DNA from: Agrobacterium tumefaciens
GTDB lineage: Bacteria > Pseudomonadota > Alphaproteobacteria > Rhizobiales > Rhizobiaceae
Direction of reading: 5' to 3'
DNA length: 64,000 nucleotides
Assembly: GCF_005221325.1 (NCBI RefSeq)
Contig: NZ_CP039889.1
Location: 1,934,501 to 1,998,500, forward strand
Shown: piece after piece, positions 11,163 through 21,482 of the stretch
Position numbering within the stretch: position 1 is the first letter of the stretch
Layout of the letters: every line of letters starts with the position of its first letter
Program-made: the position numbers and the translations under genes
Notes under the pieces: model-generated
The model's database searches: none
Seen by the model: only the letters and a program-made list of their open reading frames with translations
Told to the model about the DNA's origin: nothing

Positions 11163-13937
11163 ATGATGAGTGTGCACGCTGCCATGAGCTTCTCCCGATC
11201 CAGATTCCAGAATTCGTCCAATAGCGCAGGGGAGGGGAGCGAGAAGGCTCGTCATGTCGGTGGCCAGACAGCTGCCGGGCAGCAGACGGCCACGATGAAG
11301 GCAGGAGCCGCGCCCCGGCCGAATGCCGATGTCAGCGCCGCCGACGCCATTGAAGGCCGCGCCGAAATGCCCGGCTGGCAGAATGCTTTTGTGCTCGGCC
11401 CCAATGTGCGCTTCACCCGCACGCCGGAAAGCGCCTTTAGCCGCCGCATGCCGGTCGAGACGCCGAATCTTCCGGAAGAGCCTACTATTTCCGAAGAGGA
11501 AGTCGTCGCTGTCGCCGTGCCGGAAACGGTAGAGCCGGAGGCGATGGCGCAGGAAGAAACCGTCGTCACATCACAGCCGGTCGTAAAAACGGCAGAGCAG
11601 CGCGTGCCGCCGCAACGCATGCCGTTTCTGCCGCAGCCGCCTGATGCGCGCGGTGCAAGGGCGCTGACCTATAAATTGCGTCTGGAGCTTGCCCGCAAAC
11701 AGGCGGAAGAAGCCGCTGCCGCCTCGCTGGCGCCGGCCCAGACGCCCGTGCCCAACGTGGAAGCGCCGGTACAGCGGGTATTTTCCCCCGTTCAGCCGCT
11801 GCCCGCCGTCCAGCCCACCGCTGACGCGCAGGCAACCGTGCCGGCTGCGTCCGTCCCAGCCTTTGCGGCTTACCTGCCGGATGAGCTATTCTGGGAAGTC
11901 ATGACGCTCGATCTGCCGGGTGGGGCAGTTGAGACCATTCCCGCCAATCTGCGCGCCAGTTTCGCCGATGCGGCTCTTACAAGTCCCGCCCTGGCAAATC
12001 CCGCCCTGGCAAACCCCGTTCTGACGAACCCGGCGCTGACGGCGTCCGTCTCTGCCGTTTCTATGCCCGCTGCCGCTGCCGTCGTGCTTTCGTCCGAACC
12101 TCCGGTCGTTACCGTGCCGGGCGGTTCCGCAATCCGCCTTTACCGGGAAATCGGCGTGCGTCATGCCGCCGTTCCGGCTGCCGAACCAGAGATCACGCCA
12201 CAGCCGGTGGCGGAGGCCGCCGTGTTTGTCGAGCCACAGCGGCCCGTCGAGCAAGTCCAGGCGCTTGAAAGCCAGCCGATTGAAAGCCAGCCGGCAGAAA
12301 GAATAGTGGCGGAGCCGCGTTTCGCCGCTCGCGCCCCCATCCAGGCCTCGCAGCCGATGTTCCGCGAAGCGCCGGTCTTTGCCGAGGGAGAATATGAATA
12401 TCCCTCCATCGATCTTCTGCAGCAGGCCCGCGTCCAGCAGACCACGACCATGACGCCCGAAGCGCTGGAGCAGAGCGCCGGGCTTCTCGAAAGCGTGCTT
12501 GAGGATTTCGGCATCAAGGGCGAGATCATCGATGTCCGTCCCGGCCCGGTCGTGACGCTTTACGAATTCGAACCGGCCCCCGGCGTGAAGTCTTCGCGTG
12601 TCATCGGTCTGTCCGATGATATCGCCCGCTCCATGTCGGCGCTTTCGGCGCGTGTCGCCGTTGTGCCCGGTCGCAATGTCATCGGCATCGAACTGCCGAA
12701 CCCCGTGCGCGAGACGGTCTATCTGCGTGAACTGATTGAAGCGACGGACTACGCCGAAACCCGCCAGAAGCTCGCGCTCTGCCTCGGCAAGACCATCGGC
12801 GGCGAACCCGTCATCGCCGAACTCGCGAAGATGCCGCATCTGCTCGTCGCCGGCACCACCGGTTCGGGCAAGTCGGTCGCCATCAACACCATGATCCTGT
12901 CGCTGCTCTACCGTCTGAAGCCTGAAGAATGCCGCCTGATCATGGTCGATCCGAAGATGCTCGAGCTTTCCGTTTATGACGGCATCCCGCATCTCCTGAC
13001 GCCCGTTGTCACCGATCCGAAAAAGGCGGTCATGGCACTGAAATGGGCCGTGCGCGAAATGGAAGACCGCTATCGCAAGATGTCGCGTCTCGGCGTGCGC
13101 AATATCGATGGTTACAATGCAAGGGCGGCTGCCGCCCGCGCCAAGGGCGAGACCGTATTCTGCAACGTACAGACCGGTTTTGACCGCGCCACCGGCGAAG
13201 CGGTTTACGAGCAGGAGGAAATGGACCTCACGGCCATGCCTTACATCGTCGTCATCGTCGATGAAATGGCCGACCTGATGATGGTCGCCGGCAAGGAAAT
13301 CGAAGGCGCGATCCAGCGTCTGGCACAGATGGCGCGTGCTGCCGGCATCCACCTCATCATGGCCACCCAGCGCCCGTCGGTCGATGTCATCACCGGCACG
13401 ATCAAGGCGAACTTCCCGACCCGCATCTCCTTCCAGGTGACCTCGAAGATCGACAGCCGCACCATCCTTGGCGAACAGGGCGCGGAGCATCTGCTCGGCC
13501 AGGGCGACATGCTGCACATGATGGGCGGCGGCCGCATCGCCCGTGTCCACGGCCCCTTCGTTTCCGATGAGGAAGTGGAAAAGGTCGTGGCGCATCTGAA
13601 GACCCAAGGTCGCCCGGAATATCTCGGCACCGTGACGGAAGATGCTGATGAGGCCGATGAAGAGGTGGAAGAGGAAGCCGCTGTTTTCGACAAGACCGCC
13701 ATGGGCGAGGAAGACAGCGACGATCTCTATGAGAAAGCCGTCAAGGTGGTGATGCGCGACAAGAAGTGCTCGACCTCCTATATCCAGCGCCGCCTGTCCG
13801 TCGGCTATAACCGTGCCGCTTCGCTGGTCGAGCGCATGGAGCAGGAAGGCATTGTCGGGCCTGCCAACCATGTCGGCAAGCGCGCCATCATCGCCGGTGA
13901 GCGCTCTTCCTATGATGCCATGGGGGCCGAAGACTGA
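11163..13937 (+). CDS. FtsK/SpoIIIE-type DNA translocase without N-terminal membrane domain
   Basis: A 924-aa DNA pump. Residues 1 to about 430 are low-complexity Pro/Ala/Val-rich sequence, including a short tandem of Ala-Leu-x-Asn-Pro units near 275-300. The conserved motor follows: Walker A GTTGSGKS at 564-571, a VDEMADLMM Walker B region, and [23 protein letters not shown]. The C-terminal gamma winged helix ([26 protein letters not shown]) would read KOPS-type sites. The four membrane helices of canonical FtsK are missing, so this is probably a soluble paralogue. A hairpin with ggggcgcg/cgcgcccc arms follows the stop. The role in chromosome segregation is inferred. Confidence 0.9.
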   Translation: MMSVHAAMSFSRSRFQNSSNSAGEGSEKARHVGGQTAAGQQTATMKAGAAPRPNADVSAADAIEGRAEMPGWQNAFVLGPNVRFTRTPESAFSRRMPVETPNLPEEPTISEEEVVAVAVPETVEPEAMAQEETVVTSQPVVKTAEQRVPPQRMPFLPQPPDARGARALTYKLRLELARKQAEEAAAASLAPAQTPVPNVEAPVQRVFSPVQPLPAVQPTADAQATVPAASVPAFAAYLPDELFWEVMTLDLPGGAVETIPANLRASFADAALTSPALANPALANPVLTNPALTASVSAVSMPAAAAVVLSSEPPVVTVPGGSAIRLYREIGVRHAAVPAAEPEITPQPVAEAAVFVEPQRPVEQVQALESQPIESQPAERIVAEPRFAARAPIQASQPMFREAPVFAEGEYEYPSIDLLQQARVQQTTTMTPEALEQSAGLLESVLEDFGIKGEIIDVRPGPVVTLYEFEPAPGVKSSRVIGLSDDIARSMSALSARVAVVPGRNVIGIELPNPVRETVYLRELIEATDYAETRQKLALCLGKTIGGEPVIAELAKMPHLLVAGTTGSGKSVAINTMILSLLYRLKPEECRLIMVDPKMLELSVYDGIPHLLTPVVTDPKKAVMALKWAVREMEDRYRKMSRLGVRNIDGYNARAAAARAKGETVFCNVQTGFDRATGEAVYEQEEMDLTAMPYIVVIVDEMADLMMVAGKEIEGAIQRLAQMARAAGIHLIMATQRPSVDVITGTIKANFPTRISFQVTSKIDSRTILGEQGAEHLLGQGDMLHMMGGGRIARVHGPFVSDEEVEKVVAHLKTQGRPEYLGTVTEDADEADEEVEEEAAVFDKTAMGEEDSDDLYEKAVKVVMRDKKCSTSYIQRRLSVGYNRAASLVERMEQEGIVGPANHVGKRAIIAGERSSYDAMGAED

Positions 13938-14029
13938 TTGAGCCCTGGGGCGCGCGATATTCGATTGCAAAAACGCGCCCCGTGAATAGCCTGTGCGGCA
14001 TAGATTCTGGAATTGGGTAGGGTTCCCTC

Positions 14030-15106
14030 ATGGTGCACGGTAACGAAACGGCCTCTGTTCTGGCGAGGCTGGACGAGTTGGAGCGGTTTTGCCGCACGGT
14101 TTTTCTGGCCGTCGGCACGGATGAGGAAACGGCCGACGCGGCGACCCGCGCCATGATGCATGGCACAAGGCTTGGCGTGGATAGCCACGGCGTGCGCCTG
14201 CTCGCCCATTATGTCACTGCTCTTGAAGGCGGGCGTCTCAATCGGCGGCCGCAGATCAGCCGCGTTTCCGGCTTCGGGGCGGTGGAAACGATCGATGCCG
14301 ACCATGCCCATGGCGCCCGCGCCACCTATGCGGCCATGGAGAATGCCATGGTGCTTGCGGAGAAATTCGGCATTGGCGCGGTGGCCATCCGCAACTCCTC
14401 GCATTTCGGCCCGGCCGGTGCTTACGCGCTGGAAGCGGCCCGGCAGGGTTATATCGGCCTTGCCTTCTGCAATTCGGACAGTTTCGTGCGCCTGCATGAT
14501 GGCGCCATGCGGTTCCACGGCACCAACCCGATTGCCGTCGGCGTGCCGGCGGCGGATGACATGCCCTGGCTGCTGGATATGGCCACCAGCGCCGTGCCGT
14601 ATAACCGCGTTCTGCTTTACCGGAGCCTTGGCCAGCAACTGCCGCAAGGTGTCGCCTCGGATGGCGACGGCGTCGATACGCGCGATCCCAATGCGGCCGA
14701 GATGCTTGCCCCCGTCGGCGGTGAATTCGGTTTCAAGGGGGCGGCGCTGGCGGGCGTGGTCGAGATTTTCAGCGCCGTTCTCTCCGGCATGAAACTCAGC
14801 TTCGATCTCGCCCCCATGGGCGGTCCGGATTTTTCAACGCCGCGCGGGCTCGGAGCCTTCGTTCTGGCGCTGAAGCCGGAGGCCTTCCTGGAGCGCGACG
14901 TGTTCGACGAGGGCATGAAGCGTTATCTCGAAGTGCTGCGCGGATCACCCGCCCGCGAAGATTGCAAGGTCATGGCGCCGGGCGACCGGGAATGGGCGGT
15001 TGCGGCAAAACGCGAGAGGGAAGGCGCGCCGGTCGATCCCGTCACACGGGCGGCCTTTTCGGAGCTTGCGGAAAAGTTCTCGGTCAGCCTGCCCGCCTAT
15101 CATTAA
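14030..15106 (+). CDS. Ldh2-family malate/L-lactate-type dehydrogenase
   Basis: A 358-aa NAD(P)-dependent oxidoreductase of the type-2 malate/lactate dehydrogenase family (AllD, YbiC, DpkA relatives). Family blocks include GVDSHGVRLLAHYV near residue 50, AIRNSSHFGPAGAYALEAA with the catalytic His, and the FHGTNPIAVGVPA strand. The fold differs from classical Rossmann lactate dehydrogenases. The substrate could be malate, sulfolactate, ureidoglycolate or a cyclic imino acid. A ureide enzyme is encoded 3.5 kb away but not in the same operon. It converges with the GGDEF-EAL gene at 15150. Confidence 0.88.
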   Translation: MVHGNETASVLARLDELERFCRTVFLAVGTDEETADAATRAMMHGTRLGVDSHGVRLLAHYVTALEGGRLNRRPQISRVSGFGAVETIDADHAHGARATYAAMENAMVLAEKFGIGAVAIRNSSHFGPAGAYALEAARQGYIGLAFCNSDSFVRLHDGAMRFHGTNPIAVGVPAADDMPWLLDMATSAVPYNRVLLYRSLGQQLPQGVASDGDGVDTRDPNAAEMLAPVGGEFGFKGAALAGVVEIFSAVLSGMKLSFDLAPMGGPDFSTPRGLGAFVLALKPEAFLERDVFDEGMKRYLEVLRGSPAREDCKVMAPGDREWAVAAKREREGAPVDPVTRAAFSELAEKFSVSLPAYH

Positions 15107-15149
15107 AGCGGCCTGTGCATGACGGCAGCCTGCCGCTGCCGTCGCAGGA

Positions 15150-17156
15150 TCATGCGGGGCGCAGCAGCATGTTGGGGCGCGGGTAGGGCGTTGCCGCCGC
15201 GCCCAGTCTTTCGGCGACGACCGGACGACCAATATAATAGCCCTGCGCGTAGTCGATCTCCATCTGGCGCACGAGCCTCAGCTGGTCTTCCGTTTCCACG
15301 CCTTCGATGAGGATCTTGTGGCCGCGATTGCGGATGAGACGGATCATGTCCTGCAGCATCGCCCGGCCGCGCGGCGTGTTGCTGTCCTGCAGGAAGGAGC
15401 GGTCGATCTTGACGGTGTCGAAATCCGTCATGCGCAGCCAGGAAAGACCGGCGAAACCGGTTCCGAAATCATCCAGCCAGATATTGATGCCGAGCGTCTT
15501 CAGGTCGCTCAGGCAGCGCAATACGTCGGAATGCATTTCCATGTCGACGCCTTCCGTGATCTCGAAGGCGAGCCTGTTGCCGGCAATGCCGGCTTCCACG
15601 AGAATGGCCGCCACCGAGGTGGCGAAACCCGGATTTTTCAATTGCATCGGCGAGACATTGACGCTGACGACATCCACCCTGTCATCGGCGAGAAGCTGCT
15701 TGCAGACGGTCTTGATGGTCCACAGGCCCAGTTCCATGATCGTGCCGGTGCGTTCGGCAATCGGAATGAAAATACCGGGCGAGACCGAATTGCCATCCAG
15801 CAGGCGAAGCCGCATCAGCGCCTCGACCCCCGCTGTCTCGTTGGTGGAGATGTTGAGGATCGGCTGATAGACGAGGGAAACGAGATTTTCCGCGATGGCG
15901 ATCTTCAGCAGGGCGGCAATGTTCTCGGTCTCATCGCTGGTCTGCGGATCTTCGGGATCGAACAGCTTCATGCAGTTGCGGCCGTTGCCCTTGGCGATAT
16001 AGAGCGCACGGTCGGCTTCGTTGATGATTTTCTCCAGCTTGCCGTCCGGATTGGGGCGGGTGAAGGAGGCGCCGATGCTGACGGTGACGACGAAGGTGCC
16101 GTCGCGGCGCTGGTCATGCGCAAGCGAAAGCTCTTCGACGGTGTGGCGGATGGTCTCGGCAAGCTCGCCCACCTGCTGCTTGGATTTGAAGGGCGCCAGC
16201 ACGATGAACTCTTCGCCGCCATAACGGCCGATGGAGGCGCCGTGATCGATGATGGCATCCTGCAGCGCGTTGCCCACCGTCATCAGGCATTTGTCGCCAT
16301 CCTGGTGGCCGTAGCGGTCGTTGTATTTCTTGAAGAAGTCGACGTCGATCAGAAGGACGGCAAAGCCCTCTTCCTTCTTGCTCCAATTGTCCCACAGCAG
16401 GCGCAGATGATGGTCGATGGCGCGGCGGTTCTGCAGGCCGGTCAGGGAATCGGTGTTGGAAAGTCGCAACAGCGCCTGCCCACGCTCATCGGCCGCCTTC
16501 TGCTGCGCCTTTGCCTCCAGCGCGTTGAGGAAGACATGGTAACGCTCGCGGTTGAGGTTCCAGTTCACATAGGAGGTGAAGACGAAGCACGAAATGTAGA
16601 AGGTGCCGAACGCGAATTTGTAGAAAATATCCTCGGGAAACTGCGTCGCCGCCAGAAAATAGGTGACCAGAATGATGCCTGATGACACCAGCGACAGATG
16701 GAAGCGGAAGCTGAAGAACAGATTGGCGCCCATCATGAAGATCGCCCCGAAAACCATGTAATAGGACATGTTTTCGAGATTGTCGGTCAAAAGCGAAGGC
16801 AGCAGCCAGCCGATATAGCCCATGACCAGCGCGGTGGCGCAGGTAAGGTCGAGGGCTGCCGTGCTGGCGCCCTTGCGCAGCTGGATCTCCAGGGTCAGCA
16901 AGGATGACAGGACGACGATGAAGCGCGCGAGAATGGTATAAAACGCGACGTCGGGTATCAGAATGATGTCGGTTGCGGCAAACAGCATATAGATGAAAAC
17001 GGCAGTCCACAGGCCCCGCCGGATTGAACCGCGGCGGCTACGCTCGCCTTCCTGCTGGTAAAGGGCAAGAAGTTCATCAGAAAACCGGGAGTCCGGCCGC
17101 CGATAGTCTTGCTGTCCACTCACCTCTCCCAATGTGTGCTTCATGCACTTTCCCAT
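15150..17156 (-). CDS. Six-helix membrane GGDEF-EAL protein
   Basis: A 668-aa c-di-GMP enzyme. Residues 50-215 hold about six hydrophobic spans resembling a MASE-type integral sensor. The cyclase domain has GGEEF at 313-317. The phosphodiesterase domain has EAL at 445-447, IWLDDFGTGFAGLSWL and LIEGVETEDQ, so both active sites are preserved. The start is not certain: ATGs at 17156 and 17144 both lack a strong ribosome site. The upstream 300 bp (17157-17459) is AT-rich and shared with the divergent methyltransferase gene, so the two may be co-regulated. Confidence 0.9.
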   Translation of the reverse strand: MGKCMKHTLGEVSGQQDYRRPDSRFSDELLALYQQEGERSRRGSIRRGLWTAVFIYMLFAATDIILIPDVAFYTILARFIVVLSSLLTLEIQLRKGASTAALDLTCATALVMGYIGWLLPSLLTDNLENMSYYMVFGAIFMMGANLFFSFRFHLSLVSSGIILVTYFLAATQFPEDIFYKFAFGTFYISCFVFTSYVNWNLNRERYHVFLNALEAKAQQKAADERGQALLRLSNTDSLTGLQNRRAIDHHLRLLWDNWSKKEEGFAVLLIDVDFFKKYNDRYGHQDGDKCLMTVGNALQDAIIDHGASIGRYGGEEFIVLAPFKSKQQVGELAETIRHTVEELSLAHDQRRDGTFVVTVSIGASFTRPNPDGKLEKIINEADRALYIAKGNGRNCMKLFDPEDPQTSDETENIAALLKIAIAENLVSLVYQPILNISTNETAGVEALMRLRLLDGNSVSPGIFIPIAERTGTIMELGLWTIKTVCKQLLADDRVDVVSVNVSPMQLKNPGFATSVAAILVEAGIAGNRLAFEITEGVDMEMHSDVLRCLSDLKTLGINIWLDDFGTGFAGLSWLRMTDFDTVKIDRSFLQDSNTPRGRAMLQDMIRLIRNRGHKILIEGVETEDQLRLVRQMEIDYAQGYYIGRPVVAERLGAAATPYPRPNMLLRPA

Positions 17157-17459
17157 AGTGTTGCGTATACTTATTCAAGTAACTGCTTATTCCACTTTTC
17201 CGTGCACTAATGCACCGGCGCGGGTTCCTGTCGATCTGTCCCAATGTGAGCGGAAGACACCGGGAGGAAGAACGCATCATACGTTCGCAACATTAAGTTT
17301 CACTAAATCACGTATCCGCTTTCTCCCCTGCCCACGAGTGTGACCAAAAAAGTACGCTAATTTACTAATGTATCCCTACACCGCCGAAAAATCGAAAGCG
17401 AGTGGCCATCCGTCTCCCAGAAACGTATAGTTAACAATGTGTTAATACTGGAGGCTGAT
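17157..17459. promoter_or_regulatory. Divergent promoter region
   Basis: An AT-rich spacer between the leftward GGDEF-EAL gene and the rightward methyltransferase gene. No clear operator was identified. The region ends in ggaggctgat, the ribosome site of the methyltransferase. Confidence 0.45.
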
Positions 17460-18506
17460 GTGGTGCGGGTAAAGAAGAAAAATCTTGACGGGGCAAGTCT
17501 GATTACCCCGGATACTGTCGCAAAAGAGATTTTTGCGCGCAAAACGGAAACATTCGATGAGCAGTTCGCAGTTGCGAAAGCAGAGGTGGCGCTCATTCTC
17601 GAATTGGCACAACAGCAATTCGACAATCGTGTTTCAGTACGTGAGATAATACATCGGACGGCGGGTGCACTTCATCTCCTGCGAGAGAAGCTCCACTCCA
17701 GCGTGTGGGCTGAACTGATTCCGCTGGTACAGAATCACCCCGTGTCGCGCCATTTTCTGGAAGACCCCTTCACGCGCTGGTCCTTCGAAAAGCCGCGTGG
17801 TTATTCGGGCGACGCGCAATTGTTGGATTTCATCTATGGCCATCCCAGCGTCGCCGAGCAGGTGAACAAAGCGACCCCGCTCGGCGCGGCCCTTTACGAC
17901 TATACGAAGGATGCGAGTTCCTCGGTTGCCGTGCGCGAGCGGCGCGATCTGCTGACGCGGTTTGTCGATGAGGCCGCCGCCCGGCACGGCAGGGAGACGG
18001 AAATCCTCACCATCGCCTCGGGCCATCTGCGCGAGGCCGATGCCTCCGCGGCGCTGAAGGAAGGCGGGATCAAGCGCTGGGTGGCGCTTGATCAGGACCC
18101 GCTCAGCGTCGGCTCCGTCGCCCGCGATTTCAACGGCACCTGCATCGAGGCGATCGATGGTTCGGTGCGTGATATCGTTCTGCGGACACAGGAACTCGGC
18201 AGTTTCGATCTCATCTATGCGGCGGGTCTCTATGATTATCTGAACGATCGCGTGGCGATCAAGCTGACACGGCGCTGCATGGAGATGCTGAAACCCGGCG
18301 GCATGTTCCTCTTCGCCAATTTCTCCGAAGACATCGTCGTCGATGGTTACATGGAAACCTTCATGAACTGGGCGCTGCTCCTGCGCTCCAAGGCGGATAT
18401 GTGGCGGATCGTCAATGCCAGTGCCGACCCCTCGAGCATCGAGGCAGAGGTGTTTTTCGGCGAGAACCACAACATCGTCTATGCGACGATGCGGAAGAAG
18501 GCGTGA
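17460..18506 (+). CDS. Class I SAM-dependent methyltransferase
   Basis: A 348-aa cytosolic protein. The N-terminal helical half has the motif HPVSRHFLEDPFTRWSFEKPRGYSGDAQLLDF. The C-terminal half is a Rossmann methyltransferase fold: ILTIASGHLREAD as the SAM loop and FDLIYAAGLYDYLNDRVAIKLTRRCMEMLKPGGMFLFANF after it. The family is often annotated as extracellular-factor or 3-hydroxypalmitate methyl ester synthesis. The GTG at 17460 follows ggaggctgat at ideal spacing; upstream codons are less likely. It is divergent from a GGDEF-EAL gene and could link a small-molecule signal to c-di-GMP, which is an inference. Confidence 0.8.
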   Translation: MVRVKKKNLDGASLITPDTVAKEIFARKTETFDEQFAVAKAEVALILELAQQQFDNRVSVREIIHRTAGALHLLREKLHSSVWAELIPLVQNHPVSRHFLEDPFTRWSFEKPRGYSGDAQLLDFIYGHPSVAEQVNKATPLGAALYDYTKDASSSVAVRERRDLLTRFVDEAAARHGRETEILTIASGHLREADASAALKEGGIKRWVALDQDPLSVGSVARDFNGTCIEAIDGSVRDIVLRTQELGSFDLIYAAGLYDYLNDRVAIKLTRRCMEMLKPGGMFLFANFSEDIVVDGYMETFMNWALLLRSKADMWRIVNASADPSSIEAEVFFGENHNIVYATMRKKA

Positions 18507-18606
18507 CATCCTTCGGCCGGTCTCCGCCTGCCAATAACCATTTGCTTAAACCTCGTCGCGGCCTTAAGAATCCGCGCCGAATGCGTTGCAGAATGGAATG
18601 GCTGAA

Positions 18607-19422
18607 ATGAAGAGATATTATTCGGATATGGGCGGTCTGCCGGGGCAGACGGAACTGCTGTCGAGCAAGGCTGTTTTCAAGACCGCCTATGCCGTCATCC
18701 CCAAGACCGTGATGTCCGATATCGTAACGAGCGTGCTGCCGCACTGGACCGGCACGCGGGCCTGGATCATCGCTCGGCCGATGACCGGTTTTTCCGAGAC
18801 TTTCGCGCAATATATCGTTGAGGTGCAGCCGGGCGGCGGCAGCGACCGGCCGGAGCCGGACGAAAGGGCGCAAGCCGCGATCTTCGTCGTGGAAGGCGAG
18901 ATGACCGTGGTGTTCGAAGGCGTGCAGCATGCGCTGCGGGAGGGCTCGTTCGCCTACCTGCCGGCCGGCGCGCGCTGGCAGGTTAAAAATTCGGGCAAGG
19001 CGCCCGTCAAGTTCCACTGGGTCCGCAAGGCGTTCCAGGCGGTTGACGGTCTTGAGCCGCCACCGGCGATCTTCACGCATGAAGATGAGAACGCCATGTC
19101 GGCCATGCCTGACACGGATGGCAAATGGGCGACGACCCGCTTCATCGATCCGGAAGATGTGCGTTACGACATGCATCTCAACATCGTCACCCTCGAGCCG
19201 GGCGCGACCATTCCGTTCATGGAAACCCATGTGATGGAACACGGCCTTTATGTGCTGGAAGGCAAGGCCGTCTACCGGCTGAACGAGGACTGGGTGGAGG
19301 TGCAGGCCGGCGACTTCATGTGGCTGCGCGCCTATTGCCCGCAGGCCTGTTATGCGGGTGGGCCGGGCCGGTTCCGTTACCTGCTCTACAAGGATGTGAA
19401 CCGCCATGTGAAGCTCTGGTAA
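18607..19422 (+). CDS. (S)-ureidoglycine aminohydrolase-like bicupin
   Basis: A 271-aa two-cupin protein. The first cupin holds the block around FVVEGEMTVVFEG, and the second GATIPFMETHVMEHGLYVLEGKAVYRLNEDWVEVQAGDFMWL with metal ligands H/E/H. The N-terminus RYYSDMGGLPGQTELLSSKAVFKTAYAVIPK fits YlbA/AllE enzymes, which convert ureidoglycine to ureidoglycolate and ammonia in purine breakdown. The start was chosen at the MKRYYSDM ATG because family members begin there; ATG 18598 is also possible. No other purine catabolic gene is adjacent except possibly the Ldh2-type dehydrogenase at 14030. Confidence 0.87.
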   Translation: MKRYYSDMGGLPGQTELLSSKAVFKTAYAVIPKTVMSDIVTSVLPHWTGTRAWIIARPMTGFSETFAQYIVEVQPGGGSDRPEPDERAQAAIFVVEGEMTVVFEGVQHALREGSFAYLPAGARWQVKNSGKAPVKFHWVRKAFQAVDGLEPPPAIFTHEDENAMSAMPDTDGKWATTRFIDPEDVRYDMHLNIVTLEPGATIPFMETHVMEHGLYVLEGKAVYRLNEDWVEVQAGDFMWLRAYCPQACYAGGPGRFRYLLYKDVNRHVKLW

Positions 19423-19591
19423 CGGGCATCCATCGGCGAAATCCGTGAATTATCGCGCAATCCGGCGGTTTGCGCGATAATTGCTTGCGTAAAATCGAAT
19501 ATCCCTAATAAATCCCGATATGCGGGCGGCTGTCGCCGTTCCGTACCATTCCGGCATCCGCCTGCATCTACTTTTCGAGAAGAATGCCCGT

Positions 19592-21097
19592 ATGAGTGAG
19601 ACGATCGATACCAATGTCTTCAATCTTGCACCCGTGGCGATGTGGATCGAAGATTTCAGCGCGGTGAAGAGCCAGTTCGATATCTGGCGGGCCGACGGTG
19701 TCGAAGATATCAGGGCCTTTCTTCTGGAAGATTTATCACGGGTGGCAGCCTGTTCGCAGAAAATCCGCGTGATCGCAGTCAATGCCAAGACGCTGGAACT
19801 GTTCGAGGCCCGCGACCAGGCGCATCTTGTCGACAATCTGCACCGGATTTTTCGCGACGACATGCTGGAAAGCCATGTGAACGAGCTTTCCGAACTCTGG
19901 GCCGGTCGGACGGAATTCACCAGCAATGCGGTGAATTATTCGATCGGCGGCAGGCGGCTCGATATCCAGCTGCGCGGCGCAGTCATTCCCGGCCACGAGG
20001 ATACGCTCGGCCGGCTGCTTTTGACCACCGAGGATGTGACGGAGCGGGAGGAGGCCCGCCGCAAGGAGCTTCTCAACCGCCGTTATGCCGAAGGCATGTT
20101 CAAACATTCGCCGGTCTCCCTGTGGGTGGAAGATTTCAGCCGCGTTCGTCGGCTGATCGAGGAGGTGAGGGATCGCGGCATCGTCGATTTCCGGGTGTTC
20201 ATGGATGTGCATCCCGAATTTGTGCGGCAATGCATGAGCGAAATCCGCGTCATCGATGTCAACCGGGCGACGCTCGATCTTTTCTGCGCGCCGGACCGGC
20301 AGGTCCTGTTGCAGCGGCTTGGCGATATTTTCCGCGGCGAGATGGAAAAGCCGTTCCGGGAACAGCTGATCGAGCTTTGGAACGGTAATCTCACCCACCA
20401 CCGCGAGGTGGTGAACTATGCGCTTGATGGTTCGGAGCGGCACGTTCTCCTGCATTTCTCCGTCTTCCCCGGCCATGAGCGGGACTGGTCGCTGGTGCAG
20501 GTGGCGCTGACGGATATTACCGCGCGCAAGAAGGCGGAAGCCTATCTCGAATATCTCGGCAAGCACGATGTGCTGACCAAGCTGCATAACCGCGCCTTCT
20601 ATTCGGACGAGCTGAACCGGCTGGAGCGCAGTGCGCTCAGGCCCGTTTCGGCCATCGTCATCGATCTTAACGGCCTGAAGGACGCCAATGACAAGCTCGG
20701 CCACGATGCCGGTGACGCCCTGCTGCGGCGCATGGGCGAGGTGCTGAACGGCGTGGTGACCGCGCCGAACCATGCCGCGCGCATCGGCGGTGACGAATTC
20801 GCCATCCTTCTTCCCGGCGCGGACAAGCAGGTGGCCGCAGCCATGGTCGAAACGGTCTATGAGTTACTGAAGATCAACAACCAGTTCTATTCCAGCGCGC
20901 CGCTCAGCCTGTCGCTGGGCGTGGCGACGAGTGAAGCCGGCGAGGCCATGGAATCGCTGGTGCGCCGGGCCGACATGAATATGTATGAACAGAAGAACGC
21001 CTATTACGCAGCCCTGCGCAACCGTTCCGCCGACAATAGCGATACGACGAAGAGCGGCGCGCAGCCGGAAACCACCTCGCTGAAGCGTCTATTCTGA
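19592..21097 (+). CDS. PAS-PAS-GGDEF diguanylate cyclase
   Basis: A 501-aa soluble protein. Two related PAS-like sensor domains run about 8-150 and 168-320. They share the internally repeated pattern SPVSLWVEDFS / APVAMWIEDFS and RVIxVN, so they look like a duplication. The cyclase domain starts at GKHDVLTKLHNRA and has an intact GGDEF at 399-403. There is no EAL domain. No product-inhibition RxxD site was established. It is the third c-di-GMP enzyme gene in a 14-kb stretch and is followed by repeat-rich intergenic DNA. Confidence 0.9.
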   Translation: MSETIDTNVFNLAPVAMWIEDFSAVKSQFDIWRADGVEDIRAFLLEDLSRVAACSQKIRVIAVNAKTLELFEARDQAHLVDNLHRIFRDDMLESHVNELSELWAGRTEFTSNAVNYSIGGRRLDIQLRGAVIPGHEDTLGRLLLTTEDVTEREEARRKELLNRRYAEGMFKHSPVSLWVEDFSRVRRLIEEVRDRGIVDFRVFMDVHPEFVRQCMSEIRVIDVNRATLDLFCAPDRQVLLQRLGDIFRGEMEKPFREQLIELWNGNLTHHREVVNYALDGSERHVLLHFSVFPGHERDWSLVQVALTDITARKKAEAYLEYLGKHDVLTKLHNRAFYSDELNRLERSALRPVSAIVIDLNGLKDANDKLGHDAGDALLRRMGEVLNGVVTAPNHAARIGGDEFAILLPGADKQVAAAMVETVYELLKINNQFYSSAPLSLSLGVATSEAGEAMESLVRRADMNMYEQKNAYYAALRNRSADNSDTTKSGAQPETTSLKRLF

Positions 21098-21165
21098 GGA
21101 TGACGCGGTGAGGGCGCATCAAGGCGCGAGGCGTTCTTGTCTTCCGCGACGGTTTGCATCGTCTC

Positions 21166-21352
21166 GACGTCATCCTCGGGCTTGTCCCACTGCTGTCCGG
21201 TTTAAGTTTCCGGGCAGGTCGCTCTCCCCATGAAGTCGGTGATGAAGGGCGAACATTCACTCAACGTCATCCTCGGCCTTGTGCCGAGGATCTAACCACG
21301 TCGAATAAAATCAATACGTTGGCAGATCCTCGGGACAGGCCCGAGGATGACG
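21166..21352. repeat. Cluster of palindromic repeats
   Basis: Three copies of the cctcggg-type hairpin: cgtcatcctcgggcttgtccc at 21168-21188 (only its left arm, interrupted by an IS-end relic), cgtcatcctcggccttgtgcc near 21262-21290, and gatcctcgggacaggcccg near 21322-21350. They lie between the diguanylate cyclase and the efflux operon. Confidence 0.8.
21189..21209. mobile_element. Solitary IS4-family end (relic)
   Basis: These 21 bases match the terminal repeat of the two complete IS copies with one mismatch. They directly follow gggcttgtccc, the same target sequence used by copy 1. The rest of the element and the other end are absent, so this is a deletion scar. Confidence 0.8.
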
Positions 21353-21482
21353 TCGGCGCAATTGGTCCGACTCTCCCACCCATTTCACGGTTCCGCTCTT
21401 CCTTGGTTCCGTCAGGGGCCCACACATCTTCACAAGCGCGTGAGAGCGCTTTTGCACTGCAACAATTCTATTGCCGAAATTT

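Noticed and set aside
11886..13970. 694-aa minus-strand frame opposite ftsK
   Set aside because: It lies opposite a well-supported gene, and its His/Asp/Gly-rich composition is typical of antisense frames in GC-rich DNA.
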